A stretch of 64,000 nucleotides of DNA. Source: an uncultured Bacteroides sp. GTDB taxonomy: Bacteria; Bacteroidota; Bacteroidia; Bacteroidales; Bacteroidaceae. Positions 24,410-32,316 of the stretch are shown here, piece after piece (the first letter of the stretch is position 1; the number at the start of each line of letters is the position of its first letter). The DNA lies in NCBI GenBank assembly GCA_948847595.1, contig CAQOGY010000001.1, positions 434,001 to 498,000 on the forward strand. The letters are read 5' to 3'. The notes under the pieces were generated by a model. That model did not search any database, was not told where the DNA came from, and saw nothing but the letters and a program-made list of their open reading frames with translations. The position numbers and the translations under genes were made by a program.

Positions 24410-25103
24410 CTCTAATCATTTGCTCGCTAGCGTACATGTAAACTTCTACACGACGGTTCTGCTCACGACCGGCTGCTGTGTCATTGTTTGCAACAGGGTC
24501 GCTTTCGCCCATTCCTTGTACACTTTTAATCTGATTGGTAGAAACGCCACAACTCAGCAGGTAACTGGATACGCTCTGTGCGCGTTCCTGTGACAGGTTC
24601 AGGTTTTTCTGACGACTTTGTTCGGCAGTACTGTTCTTCCACCCCTGATTGTCGGTATATCCATAAATAGATACATCCATGTCACGGTTTTGATTAAGCA
24701 CATTGTTGGCAAATTTGCTCAAAGCAGACTTGGCGGCAGCACTCAAGGTTGCATTGCCTGTTGTGAAAAGAATACCTGAATCGAATGTAACTTTCACGGC
24801 TTGCAATCCGTTGTTGTCTGTTATCTGTTCTACTTGTGCGCCTTCAATTTGTTTTGCTTCTGCTGCTGCCTTATCCATCTTCTTACCGATAAGCGCGCCG
24901 GTTCCCGCACCTACTGCCGTACCAATGGCAGCGCCGATTGCAGCACCTTTACCTTTACCGATAACACCACCCAGGATTGCACCTAGCGCAGCGCCCGAAC
25001 CACCACCGATAGCAGCACCTTTACCAGTGTTGTTCATACTTCCACAGCTACCAAATATCATGGCAATACTCATGAAGAGAACCATAAATTTCATCTTGTT
25101 CAT
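24387..25103 (-). CDS. OmpA-family peptidoglycan-binding lipoprotein with glycine zipper
   Basis: The 238-residue lipoprotein has a lipobox ending at Cys20 (MIFGSC), a glycine-zipper region (about 27-72, repeated GAAIGGGSGAALGAILGG-like units) that may insert in or pack against the membrane, and a C-terminal OmpA domain (about 105-230) with NLNLSQERAQSVSSYLLSCG and NNDTAAGREQNRRVEVY, whose Asp/Arg bind diaminopimelate in peptidoglycan. It probably ties the outer membrane to the wall and is expressed with the transglycosylase MtgA. The leader includes a perfect hairpin (25142-25163). Confidence 0.92.
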   Translation of the reverse strand: MNKMKFMVLFMSIAMIFGSCGSMNNTGKGAAIGGGSGAALGAILGGVIGKGKGAAIGAAIGTAVGAGTGALIGKKMDKAAAEAKQIEGAQVEQITDNNGLQAVKVTFDSGILFTTGNATLSAAAKSALSKFANNVLNQNRDMDVSIYGYTDNQGWKNSTAEQSRQKNLNLSQERAQSVSSYLLSCGVSTNQIKSVQGMGESDPVANNDTAAGREQNRRVEVYMYASEQMIRDAQAASH

Positions 25104-25141
25104 AATGTAGATGTTTTTTTAATTGTTTATAAAATATAGTT

Positions 25142-25163
25142 TAATACGAATCATATCGTATTA
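25142..25163 (-). promoter_or_regulatory. 5' UTR hairpin of the ompA-mtgA unit
   Basis: TAATACGA and TCGTATTA (25142-25149, 25156-25163) form a perfect 8-bp stem with a 6-nt loop in the predicted 66-nt leader. It could stabilise the mRNA, as leader hairpins do for other OmpA-type genes, or bind a dimeric regulator; neither is shown. Confidence 0.4.
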
Positions 25164-25175
25164 TGAATAACACCG

Positions 25176-25183
25176 CAAAGATA
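25176..25183 (-). promoter_or_regulatory. -7 box of the ompA-mtgA unit
   Basis: TATCTTTG on the minus strand, a full match to the Bacteroides consensus, predicts a start near 25169 and a 66-nt leader. Confidence 0.55.
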
Positions 25184-25265
25184 CATATTATTTGGCATAG
25201 GGGTGCTTTTTAAGTTAAAATAACTCGGACGATTCTTTTCGTGTGTTAATAAAAAGAATTGGGAG

Positions 25266-26618
25266 CTATTCTTTAATCACAGTTGGGATGCCCAAACACT
25301 TTTTCTTGATGATGACAAACCAGCTTAAAAGAATCAGTCCCTTGGCAACCGTAGTGACGCAGACAGCCCACCAAATGCCTTCTACTCCCATGCCCATCCG
25401 TACAAACAGGATGGCAAGCGGGATACGCATATAGTTGCAGACGATACTGATAACAGCAGGCGGTATTGTACGTCCAATACCATAAAATACTCCCTGCATG
25501 GTGATTTCGAGCATCATAAAGAGCTGCGAATATCCGTCGATACGCAGGAATACACCTCCGGCTTCGTAAGCCGCTTGTTCAGGGACAAAAATGGAAAAGA
25601 CCTCATTTCCGAAGAAAACGAAAAGCAACGTGCAGAATGTTCCGAAAATTCCTGTCATCCATAAGGTTGTGTGCCAGGCTCTAAGTACCCGTTCGATTCG
25701 TCCGGCCGCATAGTTTTGGGCGATAAAGGCACTTAGTGCGGTGGAGAACCCTTGAGAAGTATTCCAGGTGATGGCTTCTATCTGTCCGCCGGTGGTGAAA
25801 GTCATCAGGCCGATGTGTCCGCCCTGTTCTGAAGCCGTGCGGCAAAGGAACATATTGACGAAAGCAAATAGAGTGTTCAAAGTAGCTACGGGGAGTCCCA
25901 GCTTTAAGATTCTCCGTGTGTATTTTTTCTTCAGACGGGTGAAGAAGGGGAATCCGCCGAGCAAAGCATCTCTGTGACGCAACTGATAGACGAAGATAAG
26001 GAATACACTCGCTTCTGCAATCCAGGTGGCATAAGCTGCGCCGTTTGTTCCCAGTCTGAATCCGAATATAAACAGAGGGTCGAGGATGATGTTCAGTATC
26101 AATCCCGTGCCGCTTATAAAGAAGGGAACTTTACTGCGTCCTGCCGCATTATAAATCCCTGTGAAGGCGGCGGAGAGGAATACGAACGGCAATCCGGTCG
26201 AAACAATCCGCAGGTATTGGACGGCATTGGCAGTAATATGTTCTTCAAGCTCATAGATACGTATGATAGGCTCTGCGAAAACGAAAAGCAATGCTCCCCA
26301 ACATACGGAAATAACCAATGCAATTGTAATATTGTGGGACGCGAAGTTCCGTGCGTCTTCCTGGCTCTGTGCGCCGATGGACTGTCCGACACTGACTTCG
26401 GATCCTACCTTATTTAATAGCGAGATGGAGCCGGACATCCATGTCAAAATTCCGACAGAGCCGATGGCGGCTACGGCTTCACTTCCCAGTCGTCCCACCC
26501 AAGCCATATCCGTAAGACTATATGCCATCTGAATGAATGAGGTTGCCATGATAGGCATTGCCAGATTGAACAGTTGACGGTTGATAGGGCCTTGCGTGAG
26601 ATTCTTTATTCCTTGCAT
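25266..26618 (-). CDS. MATE family efflux transporter
   Basis: The 450-residue protein has about 12 membrane segments in two MatE repeats. The start MQGIKNLTQGPINRQLFNLA followed by PIMATSFIQMAYSLTDMAWVG is the usual N-terminal pattern, and the second repeat begins near FTRLKKKYTRRILKLGLPVA. Members export cationic drugs or metabolites in exchange for Na+ or H+; the substrate is not readable. The start at 26618 is preferred to one 13 codons upstream because a -7 box (26645-26652) overlaps that extension. It diverges from the esterase gene. Confidence 0.92.
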   Translation of the reverse strand: MQGIKNLTQGPINRQLFNLAMPIMATSFIQMAYSLTDMAWVGRLGSEAVAAIGSVGILTWMSGSISLLNKVGSEVSVGQSIGAQSQEDARNFASHNITIALVISVCWGALLFVFAEPIIRIYELEEHITANAVQYLRIVSTGLPFVFLSAAFTGIYNAAGRSKVPFFISGTGLILNIILDPLFIFGFRLGTNGAAYATWIAEASVFLIFVYQLRHRDALLGGFPFFTRLKKKYTRRILKLGLPVATLNTLFAFVNMFLCRTASEQGGHIGLMTFTTGGQIEAITWNTSQGFSTALSAFIAQNYAAGRIERVLRAWHTTLWMTGIFGTFCTLLFVFFGNEVFSIFVPEQAAYEAGGVFLRIDGYSQLFMMLEITMQGVFYGIGRTIPPAVISIVCNYMRIPLAILFVRMGMGVEGIWWAVCVTTVAKGLILLSWFVIIKKKCLGIPTVIKE

Positions 26619-26644
26619 ATAATTTTTATAATCAAAATGGGGTG

Positions 26645-26671
26645 CAAAGATACACAAAATTACTATCTTCG
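26645..26671. promoter_or_regulatory. divergent promoter region, MATE gene and esterase gene
   Basis: The minus strand has TATCTTTG (26645-26652) for the MATE gene. The plus strand has TATCTTCG (26664-26671), one mismatch to consensus, for the esterase gene at 26710. The two -7 boxes are only 11 bp apart, so the promoters overlap and may compete. Confidence 0.5.
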
Positions 26672-26709
26672 CACGTCTAATTATTCATTAATCAAAGTAC
26701 ATAGATACT

Positions 26710-28095
26710 ATGAAACAGAAATTTTCTACTATTTTCTTCCTGCTTCTTCTTTTGTTGGCAGGTTCCCGGGTGGTAGCCCAAAATGCTCCGAAACCATTTG
26801 ATATTGAACAACCTTCGCTTCGTGTATTCCTTCCTGCACCGGAACTGGCAACGGGACGTGCCGTTGTAGCTTGCCCGGGTGGCGGATATTCTCACTTGGC
26901 TGTTGACCACGAAGGTTATGACTGGGCACCGTATTTCAATAAACAAGGTATTGCACTGATTGTCCTAAAATACCGCTTGCCGAAAGGTGACCGCACGCTT
27001 CCAATTTCGGATGCCGAAGCTGCCATGAAGATAGTTCGTGACAGTGCGGATGTATGGAATCTGAATCCGAATGACATTGGTATCATGGGGTCTTCCGCCG
27101 GTGGGCACTTGGCATCGACCATTGCTACCCATGCTAAACCCGAACTTCGTCCGAATTTCCAGATTCTTTTCTATCCGGTGATTACGATGGATAAATCTTA
27201 TACTCATATGGGTTCTCACAATAACCTTTTGGGTAAGGATGCGTCCGCCGAACTGGAAGCTGAATATTCCAATGAAAAGCAAGTGACGAAGGATACACCC
27301 CGTGCCTTTATCGTTTATAGTGACGACGACAAGGCTGTTCCACCCGCCAATGGAGTGAACTATTACCTCGCCCTGAACAAGCACAAAGTTCCTTCCGTTC
27401 TACATATCTATCCTTCCGGCGGACATGGCTGGGGAATCCGTGAAAGTTTCCTTTATAAGAATGAGATGTTGAACGAACTGACTTCGTGGCTACGTAGTTT
27501 TAAAGTCCCTCATAAAGATGCTATCCGTGTTGCCTGCATCGGTAACAGTATTACCTACGGAGCCCGCATCAAGGATCGTAACCGCGACAGTTATCCTGCC
27601 GTATTGAGTCGTATGATGGGCGATGCTTATTGGGTAAAGAATTTCGGAGTAAGCGCCCGTACCTTGTTAAATAAGGGCGACCATCCTTATATGAACGAAA
27701 AAGCCTATCAGGATGCACTGGCTTTCAATCCCAATATCGTAGTCATCAAACTTGGCACAAATGACAGTAAATCATTCAACTGGAAGTATAAAGCAGACTT
27801 CACAAAAGACTTGCAAACAATGGTAGATGCTTTCAAAGCCCTGCCTGCCCAACCTGAAATTTATCTCTGCTATCCTTCCAAAGCTTATCAGACTGGTGAC
27901 AATATCAACGATGATATTATTTCAAAAGAAATCATTCCGATGATAAGGAAGGTTGCCAAGAAAAACAACCTGCCAGTTATCGACCTTCATACGGCAATGG
28001 ACGGAATGCCCCAGCTTTTCCCGGACAAGATTCATCCGAACGAAGCGGGAGCTGAAATAATGGCAAAAGCCGTTTATCAGGCCTTGAAGAAGTAA
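26710..28095 (+). CDS. secreted two-domain esterase: alpha/beta hydrolase fused to SGNH hydrolase
   Basis: The 461-residue protein has a signal peptide (cleavage near VVAQ, residue 24). The first domain (about 30-265) is an acetylxylan-esterase-like alpha/beta hydrolase: oxyanion motif CPGGGYSHLAVDHEG at 55-69, nucleophile Ser129 in GSSAGG, Asp near 206 in YSDDD and His239 in SGGHGWG. The second (about 272-460) is an SGNH/GDSL hydrolase: Ser280 in GNSITYG, Gly313, Asn351 in GTND, and Asp439/His442 in DKIHP. Both catalytic sets look intact, so both halves may deacylate glycans. No glycosidase or SusC/D genes adjoin, which is unusual for such enzymes. Confidence 0.88.
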   Translation: MKQKFSTIFFLLLLLLAGSRVVAQNAPKPFDIEQPSLRVFLPAPELATGRAVVACPGGGYSHLAVDHEGYDWAPYFNKQGIALIVLKYRLPKGDRTLPISDAEAAMKIVRDSADVWNLNPNDIGIMGSSAGGHLASTIATHAKPELRPNFQILFYPVITMDKSYTHMGSHNNLLGKDASAELEAEYSNEKQVTKDTPRAFIVYSDDDKAVPPANGVNYYLALNKHKVPSVLHIYPSGGHGWGIRESFLYKNEMLNELTSWLRSFKVPHKDAIRVACIGNSITYGARIKDRNRDSYPAVLSRMMGDAYWVKNFGVSARTLLNKGDHPYMNEKAYQDALAFNPNIVVIKLGTNDSKSFNWKYKADFTKDLQTMVDAFKALPAQPEIYLCYPSKAYQTGDNINDDIISKEIIPMIRKVAKKNNLPVIDLHTAMDGMPQLFPDKIHPNEAGAEIMAKAVYQALKK

Positions 28096-28117
28096 TAAGA
28101 AATACAGCAATTACAAT

Positions 28118-28170
28118 ATGCCCGGTTGGAATTCTCTCGTGAAGAGAGCTTTTCCAATCGGGCATTTTTT
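28118..28170 (+). terminator. terminator after the esterase gene
   Basis: ATGCCCGGTTGGAA (from 28118) pairs with TTCCAATCGGGCAT (28152-28165, one G-T pair), an inner stem TCTCT/AGAGA extends it, and a run of T follows. Confidence 0.8.
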
Positions 28171-28245
28171 AGTTTAAGGACGAATAATCTTCTTATAATA
28201 TGCTAAAAATGTGGCTTTTAGCAAACCTCAATTCCATAGAAACTC

Positions 28246-28253
28246 TACCTTTG
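28246..28253 (+). promoter_or_regulatory. -7 box of the PAS histidine kinase gene
   Basis: TACCTTTG matches the consensus; the predicted start near 28260 leaves a 29-nt leader before the ATG at 28289. A promoter-proximal TTTTAG replaces a clear -33 box. Confidence 0.5.
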
Positions 28254-28288
28254 TGCACTTAACTATGTTAAAATGAGTAGTGGATGTT

Positions 28289-30157
28289 ATGAATAAACAG
28301 AAAGATTGTAAGTTTTTCTCAAAGTTGATGGCTCACGCTAACATGGGGTGGTGGAAGGCCAATTTAGCAACTGCGAGTTATGAATGTTCTGAACATATAT
28401 CAGAACTCTTAGGTTTGGACAAAACGGGGATTATCAGTTTCGAGGACTTCGATAAACGTATATTGGAAGGGGAGCAACACCTCACGGCAATTTATTCTTT
28501 AGGTGTTCTTCAAATACCGGAATCCGTATACTTGCTTGATACAAAGAAAGGTGCTGTTTGGGTACGGAGCAAAGTTTGCTTTAAAGAAACGGACGAAGAA
28601 GGAAATACAATAGTTTACGGCATAGTCGAAATACAGGACGCTCCCGATATGGCATCGGCATATCAGGCTTTGCAATATAGCGAACGGCTCTTGCGCAAAT
28701 TTTTCAAGCATCTTCCCGTAGGTATCGAACTATACAATAAAGATGGATTCTTGATGGATCTGAACGATAAGGAACTCGAAATGTTTTATGTAGATAAGAA
28801 GGAAGACATCTTGGGTATCAATATATTCGATAACCCTATCTTTCCGGAAGAGATGAAGGAACGGCTGCGGAATAATGAAGATGCCGATTTTACTTTCCGC
28901 TATGATTTCTCGAAAGTAGGACAGTATTATCAGAATTCGAAGAAAGAAGGAACGATTGATTTAGTGACAAAGGTAACTACCCTGTATGATGATGCTCGCA
29001 ATCCGGTAAGTTATCTGCTGATTAATGCAGACAAGACAGAAACCACTGTCGCTTATAATAAGATTCAGGAGTTTGAAGAGTTTTTCGAACTGGTCGGTGA
29101 TTACGCTAAAGTGGGTTATGTTCATTATAATATTTTGAACAGGCAGGGCTATGCCCAAAAGAGTTGGTATAGGAATATGGGTGAAACGGACGGTACGCCA
29201 TTGTCTGAAATCTTTGGTATCTATCGGCACTTGCATCCTGACGACCGTGAATCAATGATTCGTTTTTTGGAAAATGCGCGGAAAGATGCAACTGCCAGAT
29301 TCAATCGTGAAATACGTGTCCTTAGGGCGGATGGCGCATATACGTGGACGCATGTCAACCTGCTAGTCAAGAAATACGCTCCGCAAGATAATATTATCGA
29401 GTTAATCGGTATCAACTATGATATTACCGAACTGAAGGAAACGGAAGAGAAACTTGTCAAGGCCCGCGATAAAGCCGAAGCGTCCGACCGTCTGAAATCT
29501 GCTTTTCTGGCTAATATGAGTCATGAGATTCGTACTCCTTTGAATGCTATTGTCGGCTTTTCGAGCCTATTGGCGAACACCGAAGATGTGGCGGAGAAAG
29601 AACTTTATAATTCGTTAATCAGCCACAACAACGAACTCCTGCTCAATCTGGTAAACGATGTTCTCGATCTTGCCAAGATAGAATCCGGATATTTTGAGTT
29701 GCATCCGAATTGGTTTAACTTGACAGAGCTTCTTGAAGAGAGCGTTGCGGAATATGCCTGTCAAGTACCTTCCGGCGTCGAACTCCGGACTAACTATCCC
29801 GAGCAGGATTTTTTAGTGGATTTGGACAGGTTACGGATAAAACAAGTCTTGAATAACTTTCTCTCGAACGCTTTCAAGAATACATCCTTTGGGTACATAG
29901 AAGTGTTCTATGAAGTAGCTTCCCATTATGTACGTATCGGTGTCCGCGATACCGGCGGTGGTATTCCTCAGAATATGCAGGATAAAATATTTGAAAGATT
30001 TGAGAAAGTAGACTCTTTTGCCCAAGGCGCAGGGTTGGGTTTGTCTATCTGTAAATCTATTGTTGATAAAATGAACGGACGGATATTGATAGACTCCCAA
30101 CTGGGGGCAGGTAGTACTTTTGTTGTTGAGTTGCCTTGCCAATCTGTTCTGGCATAA
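28289..30157 (+). CDS. soluble PAS-containing sensor histidine kinase
   Basis: The 622-residue kinase has no membrane segment or signal peptide, so it senses an internal cue. Three PAS-like domains precede the catalytic core (about 10-118, 130-250, 262-385, the last with a PAC motif FNREIRVLRADGAYTW). The HisKA phospho-acceptor is His412 in FLANMSHEIRTPLNAIVGF; the ATPase domain has NNFLSNAFKNT, DTGGGIP and GAGLGLSICKSIV. No receiver domain is attached and no response regulator gene adjoins, so it is an orphan. A GTG three codons upstream (28280) is an alternative start. It is monocistronic and closed by the hairpin at 30164-30196. Confidence 0.9.
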   Translation: MNKQKDCKFFSKLMAHANMGWWKANLATASYECSEHISELLGLDKTGIISFEDFDKRILEGEQHLTAIYSLGVLQIPESVYLLDTKKGAVWVRSKVCFKETDEEGNTIVYGIVEIQDAPDMASAYQALQYSERLLRKFFKHLPVGIELYNKDGFLMDLNDKELEMFYVDKKEDILGINIFDNPIFPEEMKERLRNNEDADFTFRYDFSKVGQYYQNSKKEGTIDLVTKVTTLYDDARNPVSYLLINADKTETTVAYNKIQEFEEFFELVGDYAKVGYVHYNILNRQGYAQKSWYRNMGETDGTPLSEIFGIYRHLHPDDRESMIRFLENARKDATARFNREIRVLRADGAYTWTHVNLLVKKYAPQDNIIELIGINYDITELKETEEKLVKARDKAEASDRLKSAFLANMSHEIRTPLNAIVGFSSLLANTEDVAEKELYNSLISHNNELLLNLVNDVLDLAKIESGYFELHPNWFNLTELLEESVAEYACQVPSGVELRTNYPEQDFLVDLDRLRIKQVLNNFLSNAFKNTSFGYIEVFYEVASHYVRIGVRDTGGGIPQNMQDKIFERFEKVDSFAQGAGLGLSICKSIVDKMNGRILIDSQLGAGSTFVVELPCQSVLA

Positions 30158-30163
30158 AATAAA

Positions 30164-30196
30164 AATCTCTTGATAATACTTGATTATCAAGAGATT
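30164..30196. terminator. bidirectional terminator between the kinase gene and tRNA-Lys
   Basis: A perfect 14-bp stem (30164-30177 with 30183-30196, AATCTCTTGATAAT) has a 5-nt loop. On the minus strand it is followed by TTTTTATTTTAT and so ends the tRNA transcript; on the plus strand AATCTTCTTTT follows. Confidence 0.75.
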
Positions 30197-30209
30197 AATC
30201 TTCTTTTCG

Positions 30210-30282
30210 TGATCCAGCTGGGGCTCGAACCCAGGACCCCAACATTAAAAGTGTTGTGCTCTACCTGCTGAGCTACTGAATC
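30210..30282 (-). tRNA. tRNA-Lys (anticodon TTT)
   Basis: The minus strand folds as a 73-nt tRNA: acceptor arms GATTCAG and CTGGATC, D-arm AGCTCAGCAGGTAGAGC, anticodon arm CAACA-CTTTTAA-TGTTG with anticodon TTT at positions 34-36, and T-arm TCCTGGGTTCGAGCCCCAG in line with the usual GTTCGA. The anticodon reads AAA/AAG lysine codons. CCA is not encoded. A -7 box TACCTTTG lies upstream at 30315-30322. Confidence 0.97.
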
Positions 30283-30314
30283 AATCCTTATGTGCTTTCT
30301 TTCGAATGCGGGTG

Positions 30315-30322
30315 CAAAGGTA
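30315..30322 (-). promoter_or_regulatory. -7 box of tRNA-Lys
   Basis: TACCTTTG on the minus strand is a full consensus match; the predicted start near 30308 gives a 26-nt precursor leader. Confidence 0.55.
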
Positions 30323-30364
30323 GAACATTTTTTTATAACTCCAAAGGAATTCAAACATTTTTCT

Positions 30365-30372
30365 TATCTTTG
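30365..30372 (+). promoter_or_regulatory. -7 box of ettA
   Basis: TATCTTTG matches the consensus and predicts a start near 30379, about 25 nt before the ettA ATG at 30404. Confidence 0.55.
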
Positions 30373-30403
30373 TGCCATTATCAACAATATACATTATTAA
30401 TAT

Positions 30404-32095
30404 ATGGCTGCTGACGATAAAAAAATTATCTTCTCAATGGTTGGAGTGAGCAAAGCATTCACTCCGAATAAGAATGTGCTGAAAGACATTTACCTGTCAT
30501 TCTTTTATGGAGCGAAAATCGGAATTATCGGTTTGAACGGTTCTGGTAAGTCTACTTTATTGAAGATTATCGCAGGTTTGGAGAAATCCTATCAGGGGGA
30601 AGTGGTATTCTCACCCGGATACTCTGTAGGTTACCTGGCACAGGAACCTCATCTGGACAACACAAAAACAGTAAAAGAAGTAGTAATGGAAGGTGTGCAA
30701 CCTATTGTTGACGCACTGACAGAATACGAAGAAATCAATCAGAAATTCGGTTTGCCGGAATACTATGAGGATCAGGACAAAATGGATGCCCTCTTTACCC
30801 GTCAAGGCGAATTGCAGGATATTATCGACGCAACAGACGCATGGAATCTCGACAGTAAACTGGAACGTGCAATGGATGCCCTTCGTTGCCCGCCCGAAGA
30901 CCAACCGGTCGTAAATCTTTCCGGTGGTGAACGTCGCCGCGTAGCCCTTTGCCGTCTGCTGTTGCAGAAACCCGACATCCTGTTACTTGATGAGCCTACT
31001 AACCACTTGGACGCAGAGTCTATCGACTGGTTGGAACAACATTTGCAACAATACGAAGGAACCGTTATCGCCGTCACCCACGACCGTTACTTCCTCGACC
31101 ACGTTGCCGGATGGATTCTTGAACTCGACCGTGGCGAAGGTATCCCCTGGAAAGGTAACTACTCATCCTGGTTGGAACAGAAAACCAAACGTATGGAAAT
31201 GGAAGAGAAAACAGTCAGCAAACGTCGCAAGACGTTGGAACGCGAGCTCGAATGGGTGCGCATGGCTCCAAAAGCCCGTCAGGCAAAGGGTAAAGCCCGT
31301 CTTAACTCTTACGACAAATTGCTGAATGAAGACGTAAAAGAGAAAGAAGAGAAACTCGAAATCTTTATCCCGAACGGCCCTCGTCTGGGCAATAAAGTAA
31401 TTGAAGCCAAACATGTGGCCAAAGCCTACGGTGACAAACTGCTCTTTGACGACTTGAACTTCATGCTTCCCCCTAACGGCATCGTCGGCGTAATCGGCCC
31501 CAACGGTGCGGGAAAAACTACTTTATTCCGTTTGATTATGGGCTTGGATACAGTAGACAAAGGCGAATTTGAAGTAGGAGAGACTGTAAAAGTGGCTTAT
31601 GTAGACCAGCAGCACCGTGACATCGACCCGAGCAAGAGCGTTTATCAAGTCATCTCCGGCGGTAATGAATTGATTCGTATGGGTGGACGCGATGTAAATG
31701 CCCGTGCCTACCTTTCCCGTTTCAACTTCTCCGGCGGCGATCAGGAAAAACTCTGCGGCGTCCTTTCCGGTGGTGAAAGAAACCGCTTGCACCTGGCGAT
31801 GGCACTGAAAGAAGAAGGTAACGTACTGTTGCTCGACGAACCTACCAATGACATCGACGTAAATACATTGCGTGCACTGGAAGAAGGTTTGGAAGACTTC
31901 GCAGGTTGCGCGGTAGTCATTTCCCATGACCGTTGGTTCCTCGACCGTATCTGTACACACATTCTTGCTTTCGAAGGAGACTCCAACGTATTCTACTTTG
32001 AAGGCTCTTATTCTGAATACGAAGAAAATAAATTGAAGCGTTTGGGAAATGAAGAACCGAAGCGTGTTCGTTATAGAAAGCTAATGACTGACTAG
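30404..32095 (+). CDS. ettA: energy-dependent translational throttle protein EttA (ABC-F)
   Basis: The 563-residue ABC-F protein binds the ribosomal E site and gates the first elongation steps according to the ATP/ADP state. It has two ABC domains and no membrane segment. Walker A motifs are GLNGSGKST (43-51) and GPNGAGKTT (about 353-361), signatures NLSGGERRRVALCRLLL and VLSGGERNRLHLAMAL, Walker B LLLDEPTNHLD and LLLDEPTNDID. Between them lies the P-site tRNA-interaction linker rich in Lys/Arg/Glu (about 245-320). The length and the second Walker B variant are as in EttA rather than Uup. It is monocistronic. Confidence 0.95.
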   Translation: MAADDKKIIFSMVGVSKAFTPNKNVLKDIYLSFFYGAKIGIIGLNGSGKSTLLKIIAGLEKSYQGEVVFSPGYSVGYLAQEPHLDNTKTVKEVVMEGVQPIVDALTEYEEINQKFGLPEYYEDQDKMDALFTRQGELQDIIDATDAWNLDSKLERAMDALRCPPEDQPVVNLSGGERRRVALCRLLLQKPDILLLDEPTNHLDAESIDWLEQHLQQYEGTVIAVTHDRYFLDHVAGWILELDRGEGIPWKGNYSSWLEQKTKRMEMEEKTVSKRRKTLERELEWVRMAPKARQAKGKARLNSYDKLLNEDVKEKEEKLEIFIPNGPRLGNKVIEAKHVAKAYGDKLLFDDLNFMLPPNGIVGVIGPNGAGKTTLFRLIMGLDTVDKGEFEVGETVKVAYVDQQHRDIDPSKSVYQVISGGNELIRMGGRDVNARAYLSRFNFSGGDQEKLCGVLSGGERNRLHLAMALKEEGNVLLLDEPTNDIDVNTLRALEEGLEDFAGCAVVISHDRWFLDRICTHILAFEGDSNVFYFEGSYSEYEENKLKRLGNEEPKRVRYRKLMTD

Positions 32096-32143
32096 GAATT
32101 ACTAATAGATTGAAGGTTATTTTAATACTTTCTATATTAAAAT

Positions 32144-32177
32144 AAAAGGCTTTGCAAAATCTGCAGAGCCTTTTTTG
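32144..32177 (+). terminator. terminator after ettA
   Basis: AAAGGCTTTGCA pairs with TGCAGAGCCTTT (one mismatch) around AAATC, followed by TTTTTTGTTTTG. Confidence 0.8.
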
Positions 32178-32254
32178 TTTTGTAACGCAATAAAATGTTT
32201 ATCTCTCTTAAAATTTTGTAGCAAAAATGTAATGTAGGTCTAAATAATATTAAT

Positions 32255-32262
32255 TATCTTTG
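32255..32262 (+). promoter_or_regulatory. -7 box of the TonB-dependent receptor gene
   Basis: TATCTTTG is a full consensus match; transcription would begin near 32269. This excludes the upstream ATG at 32260 and supports the signal-peptide start at 32317 with a ~48-nt leader. Confidence 0.6.
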
Positions 32263-32316
32263 CTGAATCAAACAATGATTAATAAACAATTTTCATTAAT
32301 TAACAAAGAGAATTTT

